Of a stretch of DNA of 64,000 bases, positions 23,690-33,905 are shown piece after piece. Under the pieces are notes generated by a model, which ran no database searches, was not told the DNA's origin, and saw only the letters and a list, made by a program, of their open reading frames with translations. The number at the start of each line of letters is the position of its first letter. Positions within the stretch are counted from its first letter, which is position 1. The DNA comes from Anniella stebbinsi. Its lineage: Eukaryota > Chordata > Lepidosauria > Squamata > Anniellidae. The stretch covers positions 293,601,973 through 293,665,972 of the forward strand of contig JARDYH010000002.1 in the NCBI GenBank assembly GCA_029215795.1, in the 5' to 3' direction. Both the position numbers and the translations under genes were made by a program.

Positions 23690-23975
23690 CTGTGACACCT
23701 TGAGTTTCTCCACATTCAACAAAAATCCTGCTTTGTATTCTGGAGTCTTCACAGGTTTAACAATCAGCAAAATACACACACTGTCCCCACTTGTTTTTGC
23801 CAGTTCCTTCCCATATGTTTCAATTCTACAGCCAGCAGGTGGTGCTGTTTTGTAGAATGTTTCCCATTTATTACTGCATTTTCAGGGTTTTATAAAATGA
23901 CGGATTCCAGCTTGAAAATGGCAGGAGAGGCATCAGAGGTTGACGACATCATGAAAAGGACCCGCATAAATGTTA
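23690..23975 (+). mobile_element. Dispersed MITE-like repeat, copy B
   Basis: Plus-strand counterpart of 2,390-2,650, carrying TTCTGGAGTCTTCACAGGTT, GGGTTTTATAAAATGACGGA and GACGACATCATGAAAAGGAC in the same order. The 136-codon open frame across it (23,445-23,855) is not conserved between the copies, so it is not coding. Confidence 0.55.
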
Positions 23976-24305
23976 TGGATGCAGAGAGGAGGAGAACAAA
24001 GTTGAGTGTTGTTTTTACAAGGTAGGGCAAAAGGTCAAGCAATAGCAGTAAGTATATCACAGTAGTATGCAACACTATACTATACTTTACTGGATCAAAT
24101 CAATTCAAGGCCCCCAGCAAGGGGATAAGTAGACTCAACTCAGAAATAAAACATGGTGATGTTTAGACATCAATGGGAGAGCATTTTGATCTACATTGTG
24201 TAGCAGACCTAATGTCTCTTTGTAGCAGAAGAGCCAAATTCCATGCACACACCTCAGTTCCTTTAGGGCAGAGAAGCAGAATCTCTGTCCTGAGGAGCCT
24301 CCTTG

Positions 24306-24440
24306 GTAGGGTGACCATATGTCAGGAAAAACCAGAACATGTCAGGATTTTTTGTAACAAATCTGGAAAGGGGGAAAATTATGAAATTTGAAGAAAAATC
24401 TGGATTTTTCCCTTCCTCCCCCCCCCCACCCAAAGGGCAG
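24306..24440 (+). mobile_element. Head of composite element 2
   Basis: Begins TAGGGTGACCATATGTCAGG, then reiterates TCAGGAAAAACC, TCAGGATTTTT, ATCTGGAAA and ATCTGGATTTTTCC. The first 16 bp match the MITE family at 62.85 and 63.28 kb, but the continuation differs. It lies directly before a tandem array in the same relative position as the GATC head of composite element 1. Confidence 0.5.
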
Positions 24441-24476
24441 CTCTACTTTATAGTCAACTGGAATTACCAAAAATGC

Positions 24477-24767
24477 TTACAGCTTTGTCATTTTTAAAGA
24501 TAAAGAGATTAATCTTGGCACCATGATAACCCTTAGGTAGGACTTTAGCAGTGCCAAATTTGAAGCAGATCGTTCATCCGTTGATTTTTAGGATTTTCTT
24601 TTAAAAATTGAGGTTTAAAAAATACATATTTTTTAAAAAACTGTCATTTTTAAAGATAAAGAGATGAAACTTGGCTCCTAGATAGATTGTAAGTAGAGCT
24701 TCAGCCATGCCAAGTTTGAAGCAGATCCGTTCACCCATTGATTTTTAGGAATTTGTGAAATTTGAGG

Positions 24768-24798
<31 letters not shown>

Positions 24799-25090
24799 TA
24801 AACTGTCATTTTTAAAGATAAAGAGATGAAACTTGGCACCTTTATGGCTCTAAAGTAGGACTTAAGCCATGCCAAATTTGAAGCAGATTCATTCATCCAT
24901 TGGTTTTTAGGAATTTTTAAAATTTGAGGTTTTAAAATTATTATTTTTAAAAAAACATTATTTTTAAAGTTAAGGAGATGAAACTTGGCATCATGATAGA
25001 TCTTATGTAGGATTTTAGCCATGCCAAGTTTCAAGCCGATCTGTTCATCTGTTAATTTTTTAGCAAGTTTCAAACCAAAATTGAACTTTA
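24477..25090 (+). repeat. Tandem array of four ~130-160 bp units (composite element 2 body)
   Basis: Units start about 24,477, 24,640, 24,797 and 24,953. Each contains TCATTTTTAAAGATAAAGAG (or a close variant), ATGAAACTTGGC, GCCATGCCAAGTTTGAAGC and GATTTTTAGGAATTT. A TA microsatellite (24,768-24,796) has grown at one junction. Reversed minus-strand frames repeat PKNQWMNESASNLAWLK, which follows from tandem structure and is not evidence of a gene. The units are homologous by eye to the array at 15.55-16.35 kb. Confidence 0.85.
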
Positions 25091-25125
25091 AGAATGAAAA
25101 AATAAAAAAGTCATCCAGCCAGCTG

Positions 25126-25131
25126 GCTGGC
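25126..25131. repeat. Provirus target-site duplication, left
   Basis: GCTGGC, repeated immediately after the 3' LTR at 32,105-32,110. Six bases is the duplication length typical of betaretroviral integration. Confidence 0.85.
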
Positions 25132-25494
25132 TGAAGGAACTATCCTAGGAAAAAGTATTGTAGGGAAAACCCTGATGCTTTCTCCTACCTGGGTCTTTCT
25201 ATCTGATATCTCTTTCCCTGCTACATGCAAAATGTCCTAGCACATACAGGCCGTTCTAGCTTCCGCTTGCCAGCATCAGGCTAGGAACAAATGTTGCAAT
25301 AATGATGTAGCATTCTTATTCTGAGGTCTATTGTTTTGCTCTATGACAAGCTATTATGTGTGTGTGTTCTACTGTGTGGAAAGATGCTGTGTCTTCACAA
25401 ACAGCATTGCTGAAGATCTATATAAGCCAAGCTAACAAACAATAAACAAGCTTCCTGCCTAGAACATCTCGGTGTGTGTGTCTTCACTCCTTCA
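25132..25494 (+). repeat. Provirus 5' LTR (363 bp)
   Basis: Starts TGAAGGA and ends TCCTTCA. A TATA box (TATATAAG, 25,419-25,426) is followed within 20 bp by AATAAA (25,441-25,446), so the poly(A) signal lies in U3 or at the R boundary and R plus U5 together are only about 50 bp, a layout known from betaretroviruses. A GT-rich stretch (GGTGTGTGTGTC) after AATAAA is a plausible downstream polyadenylation element. Differs from the 3' LTR by A/T (5' TCTGATATC, 3' TCTGTTATC) and C/T (ACATCTCGG, ACATCTTGG). Confidence 0.95.
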
Positions 25495-25496
25495 TC

Positions 25497-25515
25497 TGGC
25501 GCCCGAACCAGGGAC
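25497..25515 (+). promoter_or_regulatory. Primer-binding site (tRNA-Lys-like)
   Basis: TGGCGCCCGAACCAGGGAC begins two bases after the 5' LTR. It matches the lysine tRNA (Lys3-type) complement except for one additional C inside the AACC run. A different tRNA isoacceptor with a matching 3' end is the alternative. Confidence 0.75.
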
Positions 25516-25585
25516 CTCTGCGCCCACTCACTACGCTCGGCACGAGCTTCAGGTGCACCTCTCATCCTTCGGGACCCCGGTGAGT

Positions 25586-26375
25586 ATGGGCGTCTCGCTG
25601 TCAGTGGTACAGCGGAGACAAGCAGACGAATTAGCATTCATGCTAAAGGAAACAGGGCATGTTGTTCCCTTCGGGGAACAATGTTCACGGCTGGTCCGTG
25701 AACGAGGAGAACAATGCCCATGGTGCCCTGAGAACGGATCTTTAGCTTTGAGTGACTGGGAACGTATAGGCCGTCTGATTCGTGCAGAGCAATTTCTGCA
25801 GTTGGGGCATTTATGCCAACATGCAGTCGACTTCTACAGGTCCCAAGTCGCTTTGTGGGAACGTATAGGGCGTCTGCTTCGTGCAGAGCAATTTCTGCAG
25901 TTGGGGCATTTATGCCAACATGCAGTCGACCTCTACGGTCCCAAGCCGCTTTGTCTACTCAGCCTTTGCAAGCCGCTTTTTCTACGCAAGCAGCTTTCTC
26001 TACACAGCCTCCTCCCGCACATCACATGCCTACACTTTTGCCTCCTTCTTCAGCCCCTAGTGACCGCATTAACCATTTGCAAGCCGCTATTGCACACCAG
26101 ATTGCCAGCAAGCTCAGCAGCCTTTTTCTGCCGCTAAAGTAACATTAGCAGATATGCTCAGCACCTGCCAAGACATTGGCACGCAAACATACAAAATGAA
26201 TCTGCTTGCTCAAGCATTCACCCACAGCAACAAGAAAACTGGCAATTGTGGCAAAGAAGGGCATTTTCGGCATGAGTGCCGCTCCACCCCTCAGTCAGGT
26301 AAGTGACCATCTACCAAGTGTCCAATTTGCAAGAAAGGGTTTCATTGGGCAAACCAATGCCGCTCAAGAAACTCC
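25586..26375 (+). pseudogene. gag pseudogene (matrix, proline-rich part, nucleocapsid)
   Basis: Starts at ATG 25,586 with MGV, a myristoylation-type start. The segment CPWCPENGSLALSDWERIGR is the betaretroviral matrix-like signature. The 33-codon segment at 25,757-25,855 is tandemly repeated at 25,856-25,953, the second copy one base shorter, which shifts the frame. A Pro/Thr/Gln-rich part follows, reaching a stop by 26,142. Most of capsid is missing: only its C-terminal junction (about 26,140-26,225) is readable. Two CCHC knuckles follow: the first (26,238-26,279) has lost its first Cys, the second (26,319-26,360, [14 protein letters not shown]) is intact. A stop at 26,303 separates them. 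Confidence 0.85.
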
Positions 26376-26535
26376 AAACCGGACGTACCCTCAGCCCCAG
26401 GCCAAAAGAGAGCATACTCCCTCACAGCCCTTCCCCCTCAAGTATGCTCCCCACCTCCTCCTCCACTGGAGCCCGACCCATTCCTGTTTCCCAACCATCA
26501 GCAGCTACCACCAGTAGCGCTGGGTTTAACTTAAT

Positions 26536-27624
26536 TGTTACAGAAGACACTATGTTCCCTTCCCTTTGGAAGTGTTTTTAACTCCTGCGCAGGTTACAGG
26601 TCCGTTACCTGCTCGAATTCTTTAGATTGATTCTTCCTCAATCTTTGGTAAGTAAAAAAGTTTTTCATTGTTCCAAGAATAATTGATTTTGATTACACAG
26701 GTACCTACAGATGTTTGAAATCCCTGCCCAAAACCAAGTTGAGTAGCGAAGTAAAAAACCCCAGGGGAATTTTCAAAAGAGTAAAACCTCAGAGGGACGC
26801 CTCTGAAGCAAACCTCAGAGGGACGCCTCTGAAACAAACCTGCATTAAAAAGAACCTGATTGTACCTTGTATGTAAGTGATTTCATTGTACCTCTTGCTA
26901 TGAATGGTGATTTGCCCATAAAAGCCAAGTTCCTAGCTCCCAATGAGCGCAAAAGCACTTCAGAACATGAGTTCAGCCTGTTAGAAAGTCGGTGTGGCTT
27001 TCCACTGGGCCCGTGGAGAGATCCCACTATCGGCTAGCGAGCTCTATGCACATGAAGTGAGTTTGTGGCTTAATAAGTTTTTCAGAGTGATTGAGTGTGT
27101 ATGGTGTGTGACAAATGACGAAGAGAGAAGAAAAAGAGGCTTTTCAATATTGTGTTGAGAACCAGATCCACTGGTGCTCTGATAATGTGATAGTTTTGTT
27201 AAAAAGAAAAAAAATGTTTATAGAAAATGCTTTATTGATCTTGTTTCAGACCAATCGTCTGATGGTCTGTTTAGTTTAATCCTTCCTTGATCATCTGCCA
27301 GCAACAAACTTTTCCCCATTGTTCCAGGTATAGTTGGTTCTAATTACACAAATGGTTTAAAACTGTAAGTCTAAACGTTCTTCCTTTAATGTTGTTCTGT
27401 TTAACCTCCTTATTTCATTCCTCAAGCCTGCTGCAGCCGTCCATAGAGATGCGAGTTATAGATCTACTGTCTTAACCCTTTATCTCCTATATAGAGCAAC
27501 CCATTGGTCGGAAGCGACCACTCTGCATTTTCATTGTCAATAACTTAGTATTTACAGGTCTTGTTGATAACCTTCAACCTGTGCAACAACTGGCTTGTGG
27601 TTCTACAATTCTGTGTGTGTGACA
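26536..27624 (+). pseudogene. pro region pseudogene (dUTPase-like and protease remnants)
   Basis: Short frames recover a dUTPase-like stretch: LTPAQVTGPLPARI near 26,580, then FIVPRIIDFDYTGTY near 26,665-26,710. A second similar stretch, IVPGIVGSNYTN, occurs at about 27,315-27,355, so the segment may be partly duplicated. Protease is represented by FIVNNLVFTGLVDN at about 27,530-27,575: the catalytic Asp position remains, but the following Thr-Gly of the active-site triad is lost. The order dUTPase then protease is betaretroviral. The frame shifts repeatedly. A 24-bp tandem duplication (CCTCAGAGGGACGCCTCTGA) lies at about 26,787-26,834. Confidence 0.55.
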
Positions 27625-29210
27625 AGCTGAGTAATAATTTATTTTGAAGAAAATTGTAAAACTACTGTTTAGAAGCTTTTCGTGGTGTTCCAGTGCAGTC
27701 TATCTGTTCCTGCCCTCTGGAGACTAAAAGTTAACTCCAAATGTCTAACCCTGTGTGAGTTTTGTTCACATTAAGCCGTTCTAACTGAAAGCTGTCTGAT
27801 CCGTCCTCAGCTTTAAGTATGTGTTTAGAATGAAACCAATATGCTTTGAAGTTCCGTGTGATTAACAAAGAAGTCGCACAGTTGTTAAAGTTCATAAGCT
27901 GCTGAGTCAAGGTTTTTCTCAAGCTACAGTTCCCCTCAAATTTGAAAAAAGACTTACAGCAGCCTCTCTTCAAGATTGAGAACTGTTTAAAATTTCTTCA
28001 AACAGAGTCAGTAAATTTCCCTGACATTGGATTTACAAAACTTTGCCTGCCTTTCCATAAAAGATTTATCCATGAAGCATTCGCCTCCCCCTTTCACCGT
28101 CCGGGGGAAAGAAGATAAAGGACTTGCCGTCTGCTTTTGTTTGCAGCCAATTTGAAACATTTTCCCCCTCATCCTTGCTAAAAGACACTGTTTATTTCAT
28201 TCAAGAGACTTTTGAACACTGTTCATTTAATAAGAGACTTTAAATCTATTCTGGTCGTTTCAATTGTTCTAAAAACCTCATTACACTGTTGAATGTTGCC
28301 ATTATTGCCCTGTCATTTCAAAAATAATTATGTTTTGCTCTGATTCTACGTTTTTGTGTTCCTTGACATGTACAACGTATTTTGAAATGTCAAAACAACT
28401 TCTGATACCTTGCCATGTTCTAAGATGATTGTGTTTTGCACTATTCTGCCTTTTTGTGTTCTTGCCATGTACAAAGGTTTTTAAAATGTCATTGCTGGTT
28501 TTAGAGTCAAGTGTGGAATTGTTTTAGAATGTTTTCTCCTTCCATGGAGATTTTTGGGCTTTTCCCCGGCTGACTCCGTTGCACCGGAGAAGGCTGGGGG
28601 AGGGAAAGTATGAGTTTTCCAAGTTGAAAGGCGATTACGGAGAGAGAGGTGTCGAGTAGTATTGGCATGTTGTTTTCAGAAAGAAACCGTCTTTGTTCTC
28701 TGCTTATCTCTAATTGTAAGCCGAAGCCTTGAATTCGGTAAAATGAAAGTTGCTTAGAAAAAAAGTAGAGGCTCTCTTGCAAACTATCCCTCACAATTGT
28801 GTCGTCATCAAGAAGAGGTTGAACTGTGCTGCCCTGTTAGCACAGAAGTTTAGAATTACAGGCCTGAAGCCCTGTCTGTCAAAGTAGTTTAAAATTAGCC
28901 ATCCTCCATCCTCCCAGAAAGAAATTCCTTTGCTAGGAATTATCTTGTTCTCTGCTGTTTCTGTTTGGTTTTTGCTATGCTTGCCAAGAAACTTGTGTTT
29001 GAGACGCTATCTGATTGAGAAATGCTTGATGTACTCTGTATATGTTCTGTTGCTATTTGAACTTGAAACTTCTAAGAGTTATGCCATGAAAAGTGCCCTG
29101 TGGCTTTTCATAGATTTAGACTTGAGGTTCTAGATTCGTGTTCCATAGCCTGCTGTTTCCCTGCATACAGCCAAAGAAGCAAAAGATGATTGTTGCTATT
29201 ATTCACCTCA
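27625..29210 (+). other. Provirus interior with no readable reverse transcriptase
   Basis: This T-rich 1.6 kb occupies the position of reverse transcriptase, but I cannot find its conserved motifs in any frame. It contains a degenerate direct repeat of about 60 bp (28,331-28,391 and 28,432-28,490, sharing TGTTTTGC, TTTTTGTGTTC, CATGTACAA and AAAATGTC). It may be foreign filler that replaced reverse transcriptase, or coding sequence decayed past recognition by eye. Confidence 0.5.
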
Positions 29211-30430
29211 TTGTCACATTCCAATTGCTAGTGTAAAACCTTTTGTTTTACTTCTCCTTTTGCCTCACTCGCCTACCGCCTTGCTTTTTGTGCCAAAAGA
29301 CAAGTTTATTTTATCTGTGAATAGTTAGCATTAACTGCTACTCTGCCATGCAATATTTACCCACTGGTACAGATACTAGACTAAGACAAAAGCAGAACCT
29401 GTTCACTTTATTCCAATTTGCTTTTTCCAATCATGTGGGTCCTCTATCATTTAACATGTCAAAAGATCCATGAATCACTGTAACGTTAACTATTCAGTTA
29501 CAAGCACAGTCAGTGCAGCCCCCCTGCAGGGAGCCCCTACAGTATTCACTGATAGCTCCCCAAAAAGGGGTGTTCTTACCTATGTAGATGCCATTACTAA
29601 AATCTGGCGATTTTTTTACACTCCCATTCAAGTATCTGCGCAGCAAGTTAAAATTGCTGCAGTAATCCTTGCTTTCCAGCGTTTTGCACAACAACCTTTC
29701 AATTTGATTGTAGATACTATGTATGTTTTTCATTTAATTTTTTCATTTGGCTGATTTTCTGTTGATTGCTCAAATTGATCACAATCCAATGGCTTTGTTC
29801 CTAACTCTGCAAAATGTTTCACAACCCACTACCCCTTTTTTCATAGCACACATTCACAGTCATACCCCTTTCTTTGCCCAGACCATTGAGTCTTAGCAAA
29901 TGCTTAAGCAAATGCTGCTTTACAGCGTCCAGCAACAAATTCCTTATTCTCTGACCCTTTCCAGAGCCAAGCTTTTTTCACCAATCTGCAAAATCCTTAG
30001 CATGCCAATTTTCTCTCCCACTGTCACAGGCACAAGCCATTGTTCAGAACTGTTCACACTGTTCCCCCATCATTCCTCTCCGTCTATGAGGGTAAACCCC
30101 AGAGAGGAAAAAGTTAACTGTCCATAGCAAATAGACATTACCCATTTTCCCCCTTTACACAGTTGTCAGCAGCCAATTTCATTTTAGGCAAACCTCAAAA
30201 ACTACAAACAGACAATGCACCTGCTTATTGTTTCCAAAGCAATAGAAGATTTTTGTTTCCAAAGCTTTAGAAGATTTTGTTTCCAAAGCATTAGAAGATT
30301 TTTGCTCCCAATGAGATATTGTTCTCACCCATAGCATTCCTTACAATTCCCAAAAGCAAGCTATTGTTGATAGAGCCAAAAGAACTCCTCAACAAGTGTG
30401 TTAAACAAGCTAACATTCTATTTGGCTGTA
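29211..30430 (+). pseudogene. pol 3' pseudogene (RNase H and integrase)
   Basis: RNase H is readable at about 29,515-29,750: TVFTDSSPK gives the first catalytic Asp, the segment SAQQVKIAAV has Lys where the catalytic Glu is expected, and VDTMYV keeps the next Asp. Integrase follows: FFIAHIHSHTPFF (zinc-binding region), QIDITHF near 30,130 (first Asp of the DDE triad), LQTDNAPAY near 30,205 (second Asp), and IPYNSQKQAIVDRAKR near 30,340, where Asp replaces the third catalytic Glu. A weak reverse transcriptase C-terminal trace (SVKPFVLLLLLPHSP, about 29,230) precedes RNase H. Stops and shifts occur throughout. Confidence 0.8.
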
Positions 30431-30499
30431 GAATCATTTAACTTAAAATTAATATAGCTCAAGATGTCTCCAACAACAAGAGCTGCCTGAAACTCCTGA

Positions 30500-31500
30500 A
30501 CTACTGTATTTGCTGTAATTACTGTCAATTCTTTGATGATATTATGTTTAATCTCTGCATTATTTGATTTAAGCACTGCTACTCCAATACCTTCAGTTTG
30601 TTTAGTGCCTGACGCTAACCTTTGGGTTCGACATGCACAATATATGTTTGATGTTCATAGTCACAATGGTACCTTGTATTATGAACATTCCCTAACTATT
30701 AGCCAAATAGCTTTTATCCCTGCTGCCTTTATTCAACACTATTTGCTAAACCCAAGAACTTAAATCTATCCAAATAGCGATTTTTGCGAGTGACTAAAAT
30801 CACTCCAGCTATGTGCTTCTGCTGTCATGCCACTAGATACAAAGTGGCATAGCTGGCATAGAACTGTTAAAATCCTTGCTGTTGTAAGTAATTATTCTGC
30901 TTGCATTGAAAAATTTTAGTTATAAGAGAATTATAACTCTTCCTATCCTTTCAATGTTACATATTGGAATCAGTCCTCAACGCTTAATGACATTTATGCA
31001 ACTTTTCCTATGTTCCAGCCAAACTATACAGCTATGGCTGGTAGTATCTGTAGTAGTTAGCAGATTCAAGACCCTAATTTATGGTCTTTCTTCAATAACA
31101 CCGCTACTAATTATCACCAAGGCACATATCAATGTGCTTGCTTTAGGTTACCTCATTTTGCCTGTGTAAGTTGCTCATTAAGTAGCCCTTTAAGACCTCA
31201 TTGCTCTGATACAGTTCACAACTGTCTGATTTGTCTGATGAGTCTCGAGCTGTTCTAAGAGCCATCACTAACACTTCATCCTTAAAATCCTACCCTGAAA
31301 TCATTGCACAAGAAAATAGATGCTGTATTCTTGGATTAACATGTTGTTTAGAAAAAACTGTTAAAGCTACTAGCAATATATTGTACGTGATCTGCAACTT
31401 GAAATCATTGAACTACATTGAAATCAATGCAAAATTGTTTTGCAATAGACTATCTGTTAGCAAAAAGCTATTGAAGATCATTTGTCTAATTTAGCACATT
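30500..31500 (+). pseudogene. env pseudogene
   Basis: The position between integrase and the 3' LTR and the composition fit env. A surface-unit-like stretch at about 30,945-31,165 reads FNVTYWNQSSTLNDIYATF and onward, with N-glycosylation sequons NVT, NQS, NYT and NNT and a cluster of Cys residues, interrupted by a stop near 31,056. An upstream frame (30,533-30,763) may be a more N-terminal part. The transmembrane subunit is only hinted at around 31,330-31,450. No functional envelope is possible from this sequence as it stands. Confidence 0.6.
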
Positions 31501-31726
31501 TTATTCATACACAATTCTCTGTGTTTTCCTAGTTAACAAACTGGCTTCCTAATTTTACATATCTCAGACAGCTATTTTTCTATGTCATTTGTGAAATAGC
31601 TATTATAAAATCCTTAGGTTGCTTTGCTCAATGTATCCCTTCACTGTTAAAGTTGGTAAAAGATTGCTTTACCTGTACTTCATATTCTACACACAAACCA
31701 CCTCCTTATTGACTTAAAAACAGAAT

Positions 31727-31741
31727 AAAGAAGAGATGAGA
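31727..31741 (+). promoter_or_regulatory. Polypurine tract
   Basis: A purine-rich run, AAAGAAGAGATGAGA, abuts the 3' LTR start and would prime plus-strand DNA synthesis. One T interrupts it. Confidence 0.75.
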
Positions 31742-32104
31742 TGAAGGAACTATCCTAGGAAAAAGTATTGTAGGGAAAACCCTGATGCTTTCTCCTACCT
31801 GGGTCTTTCTATCTGTTATCTCTTTCCCTGCTACATGCAAAATGTCCTAGCACATACAGGCCGTTCTAGCTTCCGCTTGCCAGCATCAGGCTAGGAACAA
31901 ATGTTGCAATAATGATGTAGCATTCTTATTCTGAGGTCTATTGTTTTGCTCTATGACAAGCTATTATGTGTGTGTGTTCTACTGTGTGGAAAGATGCTGT
32001 GTCTTCACAAACAGCATTGCTGAAGATCTATATAAGCCAAGCTAACAAACAATAAACAAGCTTCCTGCCTAGAACATCTTGGTGTGTGTGTCTTCACTCC
32101 TTCA
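31742..32104 (+). repeat. Provirus 3' LTR (363 bp)
   Basis: Same length and ends as the 5' LTR, with two substitutions in 363 positions. Followed by target duplication GCTGGC (32,105-32,110). Confidence 0.95.
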
Positions 32105-32110
32105 GCTGGC

Positions 32111-33583
32111 AGCAAGCCCTGTTAAGCAGCAGCTTGCAGCGGAGTGAGGATACAATCAGAAAAAATATTTGATGGAAGGGGAGAATGTATCACACAGAGT
32201 ATAGCAACAAAGTACAGCAAAAGCTACAAAAGTCGCAATGAGTGAAGTTAATTTCAAATACATTGGATGTCTCACTTGTTATTTCAGTGATTTTAGCATT
32301 AAGATGTTATTTAGAACAGATTTGTCTTAATTGTGTGCTGTAAAATCAGACATGTGACCAAGACTATGTTCAGGTGGGCACACACCCCTTGGTACTGGAC
32401 ACTCCCCCTGGGGGCAGACATGTTGGTAGGGACGCCCCCTTGAGGGCCGACCATGTTGTCCTCTTTTTCAGTTTCCAAACTATGGTCACCTTACTCCAAG
32501 GGGCAGAGGTTGTTCTCCAAGCTCTCCCCCACCACCGCCACTGCCTTGCCAGGAGAATCCCCACTGTTTCCTCCATCGCTGACAAAGTCCCTTTCCTCAT
32601 GCCTCTCTCAGCACAGAGAAAGGCAAAATGGATAGTGGGCAATTATCTCAATGTAGTACTAGTAGTTTATTGTTTTAACAGGTTGTAACACAGTAAATTA
32701 AATATACACATAGAAATAATAGAACGTATGTACATCATACATAAAAACAACAATAATTAATTACTAAAATACAAGTAAAATAATAAAATCTAAATATCTA
32801 ACTATGATTACGGCTATAATGAAGGCAATCCTGGTTCTAAAACTACAGCAATGTTGTCAGTGAGTGTGGCCATAGACATTGATGTCATCTGGCCCTGGCA
32901 GGGAGGCAATTTACCACCCATATCTAAGGAATTCCTTCCCTGCTATCATCCTCTCATATCTATCAAAGAGAAGAGAAATCACAGTGAAGAATTAGAGCTT
33001 TATCACACCTACACTTTCCCCCCGGTTTGCTTCTGCGGGTTCCCCCTCCGTTTCCTATGTGAGTCTAGCGTTTTGATTTACACATGCTCAGTATTGCTGC
33101 AGTACCTGCAGTGCCTGCAAAAGCTGCCTGTGCCTTTTGAACTTTGCCCGTTCAGGGTTACATTGAAACAGAAACTAAAAACCCCAACCTCAGGGCGAGA
33201 GAACAGCACGACGGGGACGATGTCACATGAGTCCAGCGCTGAAGAAGTGGAACAAAGTCGACGTGGGTGTGCATCAAACTGCGCATGTGATAACGGCTTT
33301 AGTCCAAATTTGATCCTCAAGACAAGAAGTCTCCAGCAGCTGTCTTTTGGGTTTCAACTTACCCACAAATACTCATGAACCCTTTCCTCCCCTTTTGATT
33401 GGATCCCCATCCTCCTGCCCCTCTAGAACTCAATTTTAAAAGAACTAGTTTGATGGAGGGGGGGGGGGTTGGTCTCCATCTGTTTTGCCTGTAGTAAATG
33501 TCCCTTCCTCCACCACACCAGGACCCATCATGAAGGAAGATGTTATACTTTTGTCAGTAAAGTCCTGAACTTTCTTTTAAAAT
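32111..33583. other. No gene recognised; possible MITE at about 32,995-33,310
   Basis: AGAGCTTTATCACACCTACA (32,994) and TGTGATAACGGCTTT (33,287) form an imperfect inverted pair around a 300-bp GC-richer segment, which suggests a MITE. The 175-codon frame across it (32,851-33,378) has no recognisable domain. The remainder looks unique. Confidence 0.4.
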
Positions 33584-33586
33584 GTA

Positions 33587-33630
<44 letters not shown>

Positions 33631-33905
33631 CTCCTTTTTCTCAATACTGGGACTCAAGGCAGCTTTACAAAATTATTAAAATATAAAAATAGAAATATAA
33701 CATATATTATAAAATAGAATTAAACCAACTGTAATATTAAAACACTTAAAAAAATAAAAGGCAAATAACAATTTAAAAAGATCCAATGCATTAGCACATT
33801 TACAGAGGTCCAGAGTATTCCCAAAGGCCTGCTGGAACAAAATAATGTTTGCCTGCCTCCGAAAACATAGCAAGGAGGGAGCCAGTCTAGCCTCCCTGGG
33901 AAGTG
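33587..33905 (-). mobile_element. LINE 3' tail with ATT microsatellite
   Basis: (ATT)n at 33,587-33,629, then TTCTCAATACTGGGACTCAA and GGCAGCTTTACAAAA, an A-rich untranslated block, and the end of a coding region on the minus strand (GCCTGCCTCCGAAAACAT, GGAGGGAGCCAGTCTAGCC). Same tail type as 20.44-20.66 kb, opposite strand. Confidence 0.7.

Larger units (their letters stand above)
25132..32104 (+). mobile_element. Betaretrovirus-like endogenous provirus, defective, 6,973 bp
   Basis: A complete two-LTR provirus: 363-bp LTRs with 7-bp inverted ends TGAAGGA/TCCTTCA, 6-bp target duplication GCTGGC, primer-binding site, gag, pro/dUTPase, pol and env remnants, and polypurine tract in the standard order. 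The matrix motif layout, the dUTPase-before-protease order and the six-base duplication point to the betaretrovirus/ERV-K-like class. Every gene is broken: most of capsid is missing, no reverse transcriptase core is readable, and integrase and RNase H have lost catalytic glutamates. Yet the LTRs differ at only two positions. It was therefore probably inserted recently as an already defective element using proteins in trans, unless gene conversion has homogenised the LTRs. Confidence 0.93.

Noticed and set aside
24678..25073. Minus-strand frame with repeated PKNQWMNESASNLAWLK-like peptide
   Set aside because: The peptide repetition follows from the tandem DNA repeat. The matching frame is broken in the array at 15.55 kb and includes a translated TA microsatellite.
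25472..26137. Single intact 221-codon gag protein
   Set aside because: The frame includes leader sequence upstream of the likely start and, after the duplication, continues out of the original frame because of a deleted base.
32851..33378. 175-codon frame as a host exon
   Set aside because: It spans a possible MITE and has no recognisable domain or convincing splice sites.
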